The position numbers and the translations under genes are program-made. From NCBI GenBank assembly GCA_028456385.1, contig JALNQF010000374.1, positions 1-38,926 of the forward strand: a stretch of 38,926 bases of DNA, given 5' to 3'. Position 1 is the first letter of the stretch; every line of letters starts with the position of its first letter. The stretch is from Ophiosphaerella korrae. Taxonomy: Eukaryota; Ascomycota; Dothideomycetes; Pleosporales; Phaeosphaeriaceae. This document shows positions 12,250-23,920 of this stretch, piece by piece. Under the pieces are notes generated by a model. That model searched no databases. It saw only the letters and a list, made by a program, of their open reading frames with translations, and had not been told where the DNA came from.

Positions 12250-13660
12250 TTAATTACTTTTAAATAAAGTAGATATCTAGATTACTATCTTATCTATTTA
12301 ATTAAGTAAAATTATAAGTAATTAAAAAGAAGCTAAAGTCTATAATATTATTAAATTAATAGTATATAACTAATACACTAGTATAACTACTTAATATAAT
12401 TACTAGCTTAACTTAAAGAAACTTAGCTAGCTAGAAGAAGAGATAATAGTTAAGTATATTCTTAATCTAGATTCTTATAGTTTTACTCTAACTCTAGTTA
12501 CTATTTATAAGATAGCTAATAAGCTACTACCTATTTATAATACGCTACTAGTTAAGTAAAAGTAACTAGTTTAAGATAGTATAGAATATAAAGGCTATAT
12601 ATAAGATAGCTAATAAAGATAACTATAACTTTAATAAAGCTAGCTTTATAATAAGTAAGATTATAACTTAGCTTATTATAATAAAGTTAGAGAAGAGAAG
12701 TAAGCTAAAGGCTATATAGCCTAGTAATTATAAGTAAGTAATAGTAATTACTATAATTAATACTACTAGCTAGGTAGTTTTACTATTTTTTATCTTAACT
12801 AGTAAGTTTTACCTTTTTACTTAGTATAAAGAAGACTATATCTTATAAGACTAGGCTATAGGAATTAGTAAAAATAGCTAGATAATAGATAAGCTAGCTA
12901 TTAACTAGCTTAAGTACTTTATTAAGTATATAAAAAACTAAGTAGTTAGTATATATTAGCTATATATAATTAATAGTTATAAGAGCTACTACTTTCTTAG
13001 GTTTAATAAAATCTATAAAGAGAATAATATCTATATACTCTATATACTAGCTTACGTATCTTACTTACTTTAGCTTCTTAATATTAACTACTTCTCTTTA
13101 TTAAAAAAGGCGTATAGCTATTAAGTTAAGAGCTTAATCTTAAACTATATTAATTATATTACTAAACTTAAAATCCTACTAGCTTTTTATATAGCCTTTA
13201 ACTAGGCCTTTATAAGAGTAAATATTTACTTAGCTTTTTAAACTACTAGCTTTATTCTACTTTAGTAAGAAGTAGTTATTTTAAGACTTAATATTTAGCT
13301 CTATATACTTATTCTAGCTACTCTAGCTTTACTAGAAGCTCTCTAAGTAGCTTATATACTAAGTAATATATATAAGTGTATACGCTAGTATAAAAGCTAA
13401 TTCCTAGTATTAATTATTTATATTATTAATTAAATTAAAAAAATAGATTATATAATAATACTAGAAGCTAAGTTAATATATAATTAGATTTCTATTCTTA
13501 AAAAAGCTAGTAGAGTAGCTAGTAAGTATAAATTATAAGAATAATAGTAAATTTAAAAGAAAAAAAGTTTTAATAAAGATATAAAGAGAGTATATAATTA
13601 CTTAACTAGAAGCTAATTACGAGATTAATTATAAATAGCGTAAGAGTAAGTAGTATTTAT
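12250..13660 (+). pseudogene. Fot1/pogo-family (Tc1/mariner) transposase, 3' end cut off
   Basis: DDE transposase with CENP-B-like DNA-binding domains, typical of Fot1/Ant1 elements of filamentous fungi. An N-terminal psq-type helix-turn-helix lies near 12310-12400 (KEAKVYNIIKLIVYN). A CENP-B segment follows near 12430-12560 (EEEIIVKYILNLDS). The catalytic region is near 12780-13200: a WYKEDW-like segment, then LYIINSYKSYYFLRF and ILAYVSYLL*LLNINYFS, the mutated LIIDGHESH and PAHxSHxLQPLDVG motifs. A charged C-terminal tail continues to about 13660, where the frame is interrupted by a Gypsy LTR. The element sits in the copia integrase. Its terminal repeats could not be fixed; a left edge near 12160-12250 is inferred. 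Numerous stops make it inactive. Confidence 0.7.
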
Positions 13661-14104
13661 TATTATAATAGTAATAGAAGAAAACTAAATAGAACTAATT
13701 ATCTTTATAATAGTAGATAATAACGTTTATAACTTATATAATAATAAGCTTAATTAAGAAGTTAATTATAATTAAGATATATAATTACTTTATAGCTTTA
13801 TAAAGTATAGTACTTATAAAGCTATAAAGCTAATAACTTTATAACTTTATAAGTACTAAGCTTTATAAAGCTATATAGTTAGTAGAATAGTATAAGTATA
13901 TAGTTAGTAGTAATATCTATTAGTAAGATAGTATTAGTAATCTAATCTCTAACTTTAAGTAATAATATATTAATATTATAAGAATTATTTTATAATTTAT
14001 TTAGCATATTATATAATTACTCTTAAACTTAAGTTCTTAACTTTTAATCTACTATACTCTCCTCTAGAAGTTTCTTATATTTAATAATAAGTAACTTTTT
14101 TATA
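13661..14104 (+). repeat. Family-2B 5' LTR
   Basis: 444 bp, aligned to the LTR at 33912-34359. It begins TATTATAATAGTAAT (RIP-changed TGTTATAGGCGTAAT) and ends at a decayed CCTATAACA. The following sequence CTTTATAAATCTAGTTA is the mutated post-LTR motif. It carries the same internal AAGCT-rich duplicated block as the sister LTR, further decayed. Confidence 0.75.
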
Positions 14105-14537
14105 CTTTATAAATCTAGTTATTAAATAAAGTAAAGTATAAGTAGTATATAGTCTAAGCTAATATAATAGTAGAAAGTATACTTAAGAGAAAAAGTAAAG
14201 TATTTCTAAGTAGTAGTTAAAATAAACCTAAATAACTTTATTGCTAATAAAGAAAGTATATAAAAATTAATTAACACTTTAACTATTTAGAATAAAAAAC
14301 TATAAAACTATATTAAGTAAAATAAAGCTTAAATTAGAGCTATTATTACTAGATAGAATTAGATAGAATAAATTATATAGAGACTTAAGCTTAGTATAAT
14401 AAAAAAGCTACCTAAAATACTAATACTAGAGAAATTTAATAAAATAAAGAAAAAACTAAAGCTTATTCTAGTTTTAGTATAACTCTAGATAGATATATAA
14501 GTACTATACTTTAATATAAAAGAAAAGAAAGTTATAT
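14105..14537 (+). pseudogene. Gypsy gag, N-terminal fragment
   Basis: Capsid-protein start of family 2. Plus-strand similarity to 26106-26560 and 34360-34815 is clear, including the frame segment reading KKLPKILILEKFNK that corresponds to KKLPKIPILKKFN at about 34680. It stops at the junction with the reversed LTR-like repeat, well before the zinc knuckles. Stops are present at Gln and Trp positions. Confidence 0.65.
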
Positions 14538-14776
14538 TATAGAAGAGTATTATAAAGAAAAGAATAGTAAAAAGAAAGTAAGTAGTTACTAGAGAAATAT
14601 AAGTACTAAAATCTTATAAAGAAATAAACTATTAAGAAAGAGAGGTATAAAAAAAAGTATAGCTAATAAGCTTTTAGGTTATAGGATATAATTTATAGAA
14701 GTATAAATAATATTTAGAATTAGTTTAGCTAATAGAGTTTAAGTTTTTTAAAACTAATAAGCCCTTAGGCTATAGA
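14538..14776 (-). repeat. Reversed copy of the LTR-like repeat of 32464-33117, shorter form
   Basis: The left part (14538-14645) matches the reverse complement of about 33010-33117. The right part (14645-14776) matches the reverse complement of about 32490-32620. The middle of the other copy, about 390 bp including its palindromic array, is absent. The last 27 or so bases of the repeat's start lie beyond the Gypsy LTR that interrupts it at 14777, hence outside the window. Being older and more RIP-mutated than the other copy, it shows this repeat family has existed for some time. Confidence 0.75.
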
Positions 14777-15177
14777 TATAATAGGGTTGCTATAGTCGAC
14801 TTTAGTAACCTATTAGGGTATAGGTAGATTAAAAGGTAATAGTAAGAGTCTATATTTATAATCTACAATAGGCTATAAATAATAGATAATATTTTACAAC
14901 TATTAAGATATTATCGCTTGTAGTTAGTAATTAAATTACTAATACTATCCTAATAATATATATTCTACTATATATATATCTATAGTAATCTATTTATATA
15001 ACCTTATAGATTACTCTAATCTATTATATATATTTATAGATTACTCTAACGTATTATATATCTAGGTTGTAGTTTATTTCCTAATCTAGGTTATTACTCT
15101 ACTTATCTTATACTTTGTTAGTACTTAAGTTAGGACTAATTAGTTCTATCTTAATTTCTCTTGTTACACCTATAATA
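14777..15177 (-). repeat. 3' LTR of the long minus-strand Gypsy
   Basis: 401 bp, minus orientation, of the same type as 4598-4994. It starts TATAATAGGGTTGC (RIP-changed TGTAATAGGGTTGC) and ends at CACCTATAATA. A purine-rich strand just inside it (minus strand of 15178-15193) is the expected polypurine tract. It contains AATCTA repeats near 14990-15060 like those in the family-2A LTRs. Confidence 0.8.
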
Positions 15178-15891
15178 CTATCTCCTCCTCTAGGTAGGTT
15201 TTTATTTCTCTATCCTAGGGCTAAGGTTATTAATCCTATTTCTTTATCGATGTTAAGCTCTTCCTCTTTTTCCTCTATACCTACTAAATCTACCCTTTGT
15301 CGCCTTCAATTAGCTAACTATGTATTACGCTATAGTATTATAATATTTCCTTATTCTTGTTATAAGTCTTTAAACCCTCTATTAGTTTATTTTTCTTTAA
15401 AGTATAGTAAGGCTTATAAGGTATATATTTATACTAATACTTATTTATCTTATAACCTATTAAGTGTATCTCTAGTAGACTATAGGTTTATAATACTTAT
15501 TCTTACGTCTATACTTATTTGTAATAAAGAAAGCTATTAACTATACTTAAGATAAACTATCTATATAGATTGTAGAGGCTAAAAAGGAATGTAATTAGAT
15601 TCTAAGTATATAGGTAGAAAATTATACCTATTTAGTTTGTCTTTATAAGATAAAAGCTTTAAATAATAAAAAATCTATTATATAAGCTACTCTCTTAGAA
15701 TCTAAGCTTAATTTTAAGGCTATAGTAGAGGCTATTCTAGCTCTTAATATATTAAACGCGTCTAACGCCTCTCTACTCGCTGTTAATAACGTAAGTTTTC
15801 TCTATTTACTACTAGGCGGTTTAAGAGATCTCGAAACTCTTTTAGTTTCTTAGAGTAGTTAAGATTATATTCTAGTTCCTATATATCTTCC
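15178..15891 (-). other. 3' region of the Gypsy between chromodomain end and 3' LTR
   Basis: About 710 bp, homologous to 31541-32258 in the plus-strand copy. On the sense (minus) strand, frame segments are conserved between the two copies apart from RIP changes, for example VDLVGI and KEIGLIT near the LTR, and LKTYNKNKEIL further in. This suggests a coding tail or small downstream frame of unknown function. The plus-strand frame open over 15115-15540 is treated as a mirror of this and is not called a gene. Confidence 0.45.
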
Positions 15892-16149
15892 TAATTCTAC
15901 TATTATTGTTTGCTACATTTTTAATATAAATCTTACGTCTCTATCTATAATAATTTTGTCTAGTAATCTATATTAGCTAACTATAGTCTCTAGGACCTAA
16001 TATATAGTAACTTCTATCTTACTTTTCTCTTTATATAGTCTAAAGTATATCTACTCTATAAGTTTATCTACTATTATTATAATTCTATTATAGTTAACTC
16101 CTAATATTAGATATCTTAACTTAGGTAACTTCGTAATAAAGTCTATTAT
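15892..16149 (-). pseudogene. Integrase core fragment of the split Gypsy
   Basis: The minus-strand frame reads DFITKLPKL, then IIIIVDKLI and IIIDRDVRFILK, the Gypsy integrase catalytic core carrying the first two acidic residues of the DD35E triad. At 15892 it joins directly to sequence that belongs at the end of the chromodomain in the sister copy. The third catalytic residue and the integrase C-terminus are therefore deleted. At 16150 it is interrupted by the 8-kb Gypsy and continues at 24176. Confidence 0.75.
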
Positions 16150-16382
16150 TATTATAGGTACTTTTCCTCTTACCTAAAACTTCTCTTTAAGCCTCTCCCT
16201 TTAAACCTCCCTTTAAGCTCTTTAGGCACCCTTAGGATTACTTTTAGAGCTACTTAGGATTACGTATACTCTTTAGATATATAAATACCTTTGTAAGCCT
16301 ATAAATCTTTTAAGGATTTATCTTACTTTATTAATATACCTATTATTCTATTATATCTAACTCTTGCTAAATACTCTTTACA
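16150..16382 (+). repeat. 5' LTR of the 8-kb Gypsy
   Basis: Starts TATTATAGGTAC (RIP-changed TGTTATAGGTAC) and ends CTCTTTACA. It aligns base for base with the 3' LTR (23938-24170) over 233 bp. Nearly all differences are C/T or G/A, in both directions, with at least one transversion (A/C near 16253). The differences therefore record RIP rather than age. Confidence 0.9.
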
Positions 16383-17820
16383 ATTTAAATCCTTCTTACT
16401 CTAACTAAGAAGTAGTTATTAGATTAAATTTATTATAACTAATTAAAGAGTTATACGTAGTAGCTAGTTGGCCTAGCAAAGCCTCTCTAAGACTAACCTA
16501 CTATCTCTCTAAGATATAGTAGCTAGTAACGTAGTTATAAATAGCTTATTAGATAATAAGCCCTTACTACTCTAGGGGAACGCCCTAGAGTAAATAATAG
16601 ACCTTATACCCCTTCTAAAGAGAATAAAGAGTAACACTACTCTCTTAGGAAGGGTTTTATTAGAGCTAATAGAAGAAACTCTATAGTAGTTTATTTAAAA
16701 ATTAATAAACGCTTTATTTAAAGTATAAAGTAATAGTTCTTTACTTAAAGTAATTATAAGGTTAGAGGACTAAGTTAATATAGTATTACGTATACTACTA
16801 AGTACTAGTAGTAGTAGAATTACTATAGGCTACCCTAGGGCAGCCTATAATAATATAAGTAAACTTATAGGTATACTTAACAAAGTACTACTAAGACCTA
16901 AGTTAGGCCTTAAAAAGTAATAACTTACGCTATAATAGGTACAAATCTAGGTTAGAAATATAGAAACTACTTTTAGATTAGTTTAAGCTCTAGAAGATAC
17001 TAACACAAGACTCTATTAGGTATTAAATATAATCTAATACAATATCTATTATAAACTACTACAATAGAAGATTAATAACAAAGTTATTTAGACCTAGGAT
17101 AGATTAAAAGCAGAATAGCGCTAGCTAGTCTAGGACCTAGTATTAACAAAGTTTTAAAACTACTCTAAGTTCTAGAACTATTAATAGCGTAGTAGTAATA
17201 GCGTTAATTTCTTCTTACTATATCTACACAAAAAAGAAGCTATCCTCCCTAATATATTTATTAAGCTTAGTAATAACAATAAACTAAAGATCTTATATAT
17301 CTAGTTAAAGATACCTAAAGTGTATTAAACTAAGCTCTAACGTAATAGAAGTTTAAATAACGTTAGCTCCTAAGAGGATTTTAAAAGAGTACTTTAAAAT
17401 ATAGAAATAGTAGTTACTATAACTAGACTAAAGGTAGTCTATAATATAAGTAAAGATAGATCTACCTAATCTTAATTAAATCCTTATAAGAGAAAACGTT
17501 TAGTACTTACTTAAAGGTATAAAGTACCTAATAAAAGATAAGATTAGTAGAAGTCCTAACTCTTACCTAGGAGTAAACTAATAAAGGACTAGCAGTAGCC
17601 TAGTTCTCTAGCTAAAAAGCTAGAAGAAGAAAGAGTTAGTAACTAGAAAGGATACTAAAAGCCTTACTAGAAGAATAAAGATTTTAAATTAGGGAAACCT
17701 TAATTTAAAAATAAAAACCTAGAGTTAAGAAAAAAGAAGCCCTAGTTACTAACCTTTCTTACTAGCAATTAGGGCAAGAAATAAAAAGGGAATGTTTAAG
17801 GATTATAGTTAATATAGTTA
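16383..17820 (+). pseudogene. Leader and gag region of the 8-kb Gypsy
   Basis: This is the position of gag, upstream of protease. Plus-strand frames carry long partly open stretches, for example about 17210-17500 (frame segments LPNLN and YLLKGIKYLIKDK) and a Lys/Arg-rich part near 17630-17790 that would suit a nucleocapsid tail. I could not find a CCHC zinc knuckle with correct spacing, so the capsid assignment rests on position. The first 100 bp or so after the LTR would hold the primer-binding site; it does not show an obvious TGG-type tRNA match. Confidence 0.5.
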
Positions 17821-17829
17821 TACCTACCT

Positions 17830-20800
17830 CTAGGAGAACCCTAGTAGCGTTCTAGGCCCTTTACAATTTAGGCGTAGAGGTAAACCTAATTAATAAAGAA
17901 AGCGCTAAACTCTTAGTATACCTAAATATAAGGACAAAGGGTATCCCTATAACTACATTTTTAAATAATATACGACTAGCTATTTATATAGTATATAATC
18001 TTATAGTTATATATAAAGATAATAAAGAAATTAGGTATAATATTAGTCTTTAACGCTTTTTAGAAGTAATCTTTAGTAGTTATAACTTTATCCTAGAGTA
18101 CCTATAGCTAAGAGAGGCTAACTTATAGATTAGATTTTTATTAAGTACTTTCTAATAGTAGCTAAAGGAATTAAAAGATAAAAGAAAAACCTTAGTAAGT
18201 ACTTAAGAGCTATTTAACAATATTGCGCTAAAAGAATAAGTATATATCTTCTATCCTAATAGGCTCGTCTATATAGTACTAAACAAAAAACTAAGAGACG
18301 TAGCTACTTAGGATATTTATTAGTCTACTACTAGGCTACTATTAAGAGAGCTTAGTAGACTATTAATATAGAAGGGACCTAGTAGGGATACTATTATAGA
18401 TACTACCTAGTACTATAGGTAAAGTCTACTCTAGCTAAAGAATACTATAAACAAAATTATTAATTATATAAGATATTGTATTAAGGCTACGCTATTACTA
18501 TTATAGCTACTAGAAAAGATAATATAAAGGGTAGTAGCAAGCATATATTATAAAGATCCTAAATAGTTAAAACTACTAGTAAAGGAGGCCTAGACCCCTT
18601 CTAATAATAGCCTAAAGGGCTATTAGTACGTAGACAACGCGTTTAATAAAGAAGAAATAATATATATTCTAAAAGAGCTATACTATAAGTAGTACGTATT
18701 TAGTAAGAATTAGATAAAGATACTTACTCTTTATAGAGAATATAATTACGCTATAGAAATTAAAGAGAGTAAGAAGATCCTAAATATCTTAATATATAAC
18801 CTATCTCGCTAAGAACTAGATATCCTTTAGGAATACCTTAATACGGCGTAGGAGAAGGGATAGATCTGCCTAAGTAAATCTCTAGTAAGTACTCTAATTC
18901 TCTTTATCCTAAAGTTAGATAGTACTCTTTATCTCTACGTAGACTATAGAGGCCTAAATAAGATTATAATTAAAGATAGATACCTAATCTCTCTTATTAG
19001 TAAGATATTAGATTAACTATTAAAGGTAAAAATCTTCTTAAAGCTTAACCTTTGTAACGCCTATTATAGGCTACGTATTAGGAAAGGTAATAAGTAGAAG
19101 ATAGCGTTTAAAACAAGATATAGTTATTTTAAATATCTTATTATACTATTTAGTTTAGTAAATACACCTATAACCTTTTAGTCCTATATCTACTATACTC
19201 TTAGAGGGCTAGTAGACTGTATCTACATTATCTACTTAGATAATATCCTTATATACTCTAAAAATAAAGAGGATTATATTACTTACGTTAAAGAGGTACT
19301 AGATAGACTTATTAAATAGGGACTCTACTACAAGGTAAGTAAATATACCTTTAATACTAAATTAGTTAAGTTCCTAGGCTATATTATTACTCTAGAAAGA
19401 GTAGTAATAGACCTAGTAAGAGCAAAAACTATTAAAGAGTAGCTAGAACTAAAGAGCTACAAGGATATTTAGGTCTTTCTTAGGTTTACTAACTTCTATA
19501 AGAGGTTTATATATAAATACTCTAAAATAGTTAGACTTCTAGTAGACTATATAACTACTATATAGGCTCTACTACTAACTTAGTAGGGTTCTAAAGGTAA
19601 GCTAATTAAAGTAAAACGTAAGAAAATAAAGAAAGGCCTTACTTACTAGTATAAACTATAGAGTTAGCCTAACAACGTTTAATTATTGTTCCTTTAATTA
19701 AAAGAGAAATTTTTAGACTTTCTAGTCTTATAGCACTTTAACCTAGTAAAAGACTTAATAGTTATAATAGACGTATTAGAGTTTACTATAGTAGTAATCT
19801 TTCTCTAGCCTTATATAGTAGAGTTAGTAACTAATTACTATTAGAAACTAGTAGTATTTTAGAGTAAGAAGTTCTTAGGACCTTCCTTAAGATAGTATAC
19901 GTATAATAAGGAGTTAAGTGCTATAGTTAAAATATTTAAAATATAGCGATACTATCTCGAATATACTCTATTAACAATCTTAGTACTCTCTAATTATAAT
20001 AATTTATAGTACTTTATAAGTACTAAAGAACTCTCCTCTAAGTAAGCTTACTAGGTAAAAGAGCTTACAAGGTTTAATTTTAAGGTTAAATATAAACTAA
20101 AATAAGAAAACCTAGTAGATAGGCCTTTAAGGCAGCCTAACTATACAAAAGGTATTTTTATTAGAGAGTAGTAAGCGTTACGTAACGCGATATTGCTAAT
20201 ACTATACTAGAAGCTTTAGATCTAGGCTATCTAGAGGTCTAGAGCTTTAAATACCTATTTTTAGAGAGTATTAAGATAAGACTACTCTAAGGGAGACCTT
20301 ATAGGGACCTATTAAACTTCTAAAAAGGCTAATATACCTAAAATAGAATTCTATAACTAGATATTAGAACCTAGTAATACGTTACTATTAGGTATACCTC
20401 CCTCTACTACTATTAACAGTAATAAGGTAGAAAGTATTATATCTAAAGCTAAGTAAACCTACAAAGTTATAGAGGAGCTTATAAGAGCTATAATATATAG
20501 TATTTTATCTCTAAATAGTCTTACGCGTAAAGTAACGTAGAATAAAGACGCCTACGCTCTAGAAATTCTAGAACGCTTTATAGAGTTTATCTATTAAGTA
20601 TAGGAAAAAGATATAGCCTATCCTATGTATATAGTAGAGAGCCTCTAGAGGGTAGGTAGAGTAAAGAAGAGTAACTATAACTAGGAGTTTAACCCTAGTA
20701 GTATCTTACGCAAGAGTAAAAAAGTGTAGATTCCTAATAATAGAGCCCTCTACTAAAACATCCTATAAAAAAACTATAATAACCTAATAGGTAGCTACTA

Positions 20801-22130
20801 TAAGACTAATAAGACTATAGACTTGCTGAAGTATAAGTATTATTAGCTACGTCTTCTCCTAGATATTTATAACTATATTAAGAGATATCTTATATATTAA
20901 TTAAATAAGATTTAAAGGTATAAACCCTAAAGAATACTAGTACTACTACTAGTACCTATAATAGTATAGCGTTACTTTTTATTAGACTTTATAATAGACT
21001 TACTAGTCTTAAGAGATATAAAAGAGAATAAGTTCGACTTAAATCTAGTACTTATAGACTAGTTTACAAAGTACGTCTAATACCTCTTTATAAGTAAGAT
21101 AATTATAGTATAAAGAGTAGCTAATTTATTAATAAATTAATACTTTTTAAAGTAAGGTCTCCTAGACACCCTACTATTAGATAGAAGGTCTATCTTTACA
21201 AGCTAATTCTAGTCTAATATATACTATTACCTTAAAATTAATTATTAATTAAGTATAGCTTTTTACTTATAGATAGATAGGTAGACTAAAAAGTAGAACT
21301 AAGAATTAGAAACGTACTTAAGGATCTATATAAATTACTAGTAAGATAACTAGGTATTATTACTCTTATACGTAGAGTATACTTATAATTTAAAGAAGTA
21401 TTTAGTATATAGCTAAAGCCTTATACGCGTAGCGTTTAGTATAGATCCTAAAGGATTTAATAGCGTTCCTAACAAATATTAGCTAAAGTAACTAGACCCT
21501 TAATAGAACGTATATAGAAAGGTCTTAGCACTTAGGTAGTAAGTTATAGGACGCCTTAATTAATAGGCTAAAATGTAGGAAGTAGTAAGAGTAAGTCTCT
21601 AGTATACCTAGTCTTATAATAAGAAATAGTATAATATAAAAAGGGAAAACAAGCACTTTACTAAATGCGAGGAAGTAATATTAAGATTAAAGAATATTAC
21701 TACTTACTACCTATCTAAGAAATTTAATATATAATATCTTAGACTATTTTTAATTAATAAAAAGATAGGTAAGCTAGTATATAGGCTTAACCTCCTTCTA
21801 TTAATAGCCTAAATATATCTTATATTTAATATATCTCTATTAGAACTATAGTATACGCTATCGCTAGAAGCGAATTTTTAACTAGGTAATATCTAAATCC
21901 TAGATAATATTGCGTTAGGAGACCACTATAAAGTTAAAAGAATCTTAGATTATAAGGATACAAAAGCTAGAGGAAGAGAGTACCTAATAAAATAGCTAGG
22001 CTAGTCTATAGAAGAAGCTACTTAGGAGCTAGCTAGTAACCTAGATTATTACGTAGCTATATTAGAGGAATATAAAAAATCTACTATAACAAGCGCCTCT
22101 AGGAGAGCCTAAGGCTACCTTTAGAAGAGA
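17830..22130 (+). pseudogene. Gypsy pol: protease, RT, RNase H, integrase, chromodomain
   Basis: Read on the plus strand. Protease near 17845-17960 (frame YNLGVEVNLINKESA; the DSGA site is mutated to NLGV). RT near 18880-19480, with YLDNILIYS at about 19230 (the YLDD box with the second Asp changed to Asn) and FLGYIITLE downstream. RNase H near 19690-20140 (YNKELSAIVKIFKI, LVLSNYNNL). Integrase zinc-binding region near 20830-20930 and core near 20980-21450 (DFIIDLLV, LNLVLIDQFTKYV). A chromodomain is near 21920-22060 (GDHYKVKRILD, then REYLIK and EEAT*EL), which targets integration to marked chromatin in chromoviruses. Stops are spread through the frame at Trp, Gln and Arg positions. Confidence 0.88.
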
Positions 22131-22232
22131 GGGTAATAAAAAAGAGAGCTAAAAAGTAATTTAGAAAGTAATTTTTACAAGAATTAAGATATAAGTTTAA
22201 GAAAGTATACTATTTCTCTAAAGAGAACTACT

Positions 22233-23167
22233 CTACTTAAAATTATTACGCTCTAGTATATTAAGCGTTAAATTTAGACGTAAACTTAAGCTTAAAGAGC
22301 TTATAAGTAGATATAAAGGCTTAGTTAGTAATAAAAATAGACTACCTACTAGCTTTATATCTAGTACGTTTCTATAGTAGTACTAGCGCTTCTCCTATAC
22401 TATTATAGAACTAGCACGTCTAAAACTCTCCTTAATAGCCCTATTAACTACAATATTAGTAGTAGTAGCTTAGCTTATAGGCCCTAAACTAAGCTATATA
22501 TTAAGATTAGCTTAGTAATTAAAGAGGAAAAAGAGAACTTACCTTATAACGTTTAAGGTTATACTTATAAGAAACCTAGTAAGTATTATACTAGGATACC
22601 TTATTACTACTAAGCTTCTTCTTCTTACAAGTAAGAGCCTAATTGTAACTATTAAAGGCTTCTACTAACTTCTTAATATAGGCCTAGGCTTTACCTTAGT
22701 AAGTATAGGTATTATTAGTAGGCTTGTTAAGGACTTTATTAAGGGTTGTATTCTTATATTTAACTATAATAGTAGCGTAGTTATATTAATAGTTAGCGGA
22801 CGTAATAATATACTTAAAAACGTTAATAGTATAATAGAACTCTAGTAGTACCTAGGTAGATTAGTATTAAATTAGACTAAGAAAGTAGAGTACTTACTAG
22901 AACGTATTTACCTTTATAGGCTCTCTTATAAGTATTATATACACTAAAGTTACTACTATAAATATAGTACTACTCCTTATAAATAGTTATTACAAAGCTC
23001 TTAAAAGTACTATTAGAGTTAGATTTACTAGAAGTTGTAAGGCCTTTAAGATAGGCTATACACTAGAACCTTACTAGATTAGGCTAGGTAGTAAGGTTCT
23101 TAGCAAGAGCGTAGACGTAGTTAGAGATAGCTTTATTAGAGACTAAAGAAGGCACAACAGATAATAT
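22233..23167 (-). pseudogene. Candidate three-exon antisense gene inside the 8-kb Gypsy
   Basis: On the strand opposite to pol, three partly open segments join in one frame if two fungal-type introns are removed. These are exon 1 at 23167-22822, intron 22821-22764 (58 bp, GTTTTTAAG...GCTAAC...TTATAG), exon 2 at 22763-22543, intron 22542-22494 (49 bp, GTAAGTTCTC...CTAAGCTAAT...TATAG), and exon 3 at 22493-22233. Exon lengths of 346, 221 and 261 bp keep phase, giving about 275 codons with roughly 13 internal TAG or TAA stops consistent with lost Gln or Trp. The start is placed at an ATA that could be a RIP-changed ATG; this is uncertain. The product is basic and polar, with helix-like Lys-rich stretches in exon 2. 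I recognise no family. It could be a captured host gene or an antisense frame proper to this retrotransposon lineage. Confidence 0.4.
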
Positions 23168-23920
23168 AGTAGGCGATAAAAGAGAAGAAGTAATAAGAAT
23201 AGAAAAATAAAGCAACTAAGAGAGGTAGCTCCTTTATATCTACTCTTAAGCAACTCTAACGCGCTAGTACTAGAGTAGTAGTAGACTACCTCGCGTTTAA
23301 TAAGTAAAGGTATAACCTTATTTACTTAGAACTATTAAGTAATTTAAACGTAATACCCTATAAGTCTAAACCTAAGCCTATAATTACTACAAATTAGACT
23401 ATAATCTTACTTTAAATAAGAATCTAATAATATAAAATAGTCTACAATATACTATAAATCTTATTAAAAATATATTATAACTTTACATTTTAAAGAATTA
23501 GTAACGTACTATAAATAGAGAGTAGCCCTTAAGCTCTACTTAGAGCCCTAGTAGAGCGGTCTAGTTCCTAAGTACTAATCTAATAGGTAAACCCTACAAT
23601 TATAGTAAGATAGCTGTTACGCAACAAATCTTAGACCTAAGTACTAGGAACCTAGCGTTATAGGTACTTTTAAGCAACCCTTAGTTAGCTATAGGCTAGC
23701 CCTAGGCCTACTACAGGTATCTAATATATATACTATTCTGTGCTAAGCATATCTATTTAGTATACTATACCTCTTTTTTTTAATTACGTTTAATCTAGTA
23801 GTATAGAATAGGTTAAGTTATAGATAGCTAATAGAGCAGCTCTAGGGCTAGACAACTAGATAGAATTAGATACTATACGTACTTAAAGGCATAGAGCTCT
23901 ACGCTTCGAGACGCAGCGTA

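Larger units (their letters stand above)
13661..14537 (+). mobile_element. Family-2B Gypsy fragment: 5' LTR plus start of gag
   Basis: Plus-strand fragment whose LTR and leader match the element at 33912-38123 closely. The 5' flank is TTTAT (13656-13660), and insertion is inside the pogo-type transposase. Homology to gag ends at about 14537, where a reversed copy of the LTR-like repeat of 32464-33117 begins. The rest of this element is therefore displaced outside the window or lost. Confidence 0.7.

Noticed and set aside
15115..15540. Open frame of 141 codons on the plus strand starting with ATG
   Set aside because: It begins inside a minus-oriented LTR and lies antisense to a Gypsy 3' region. 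The corresponding frame in the sister copy (about 31850-32280, reverse strand) has many stops, while sense-strand peptide segments are conserved between the two. It is best explained as a chance mirror frame in RIP-altered DNA.
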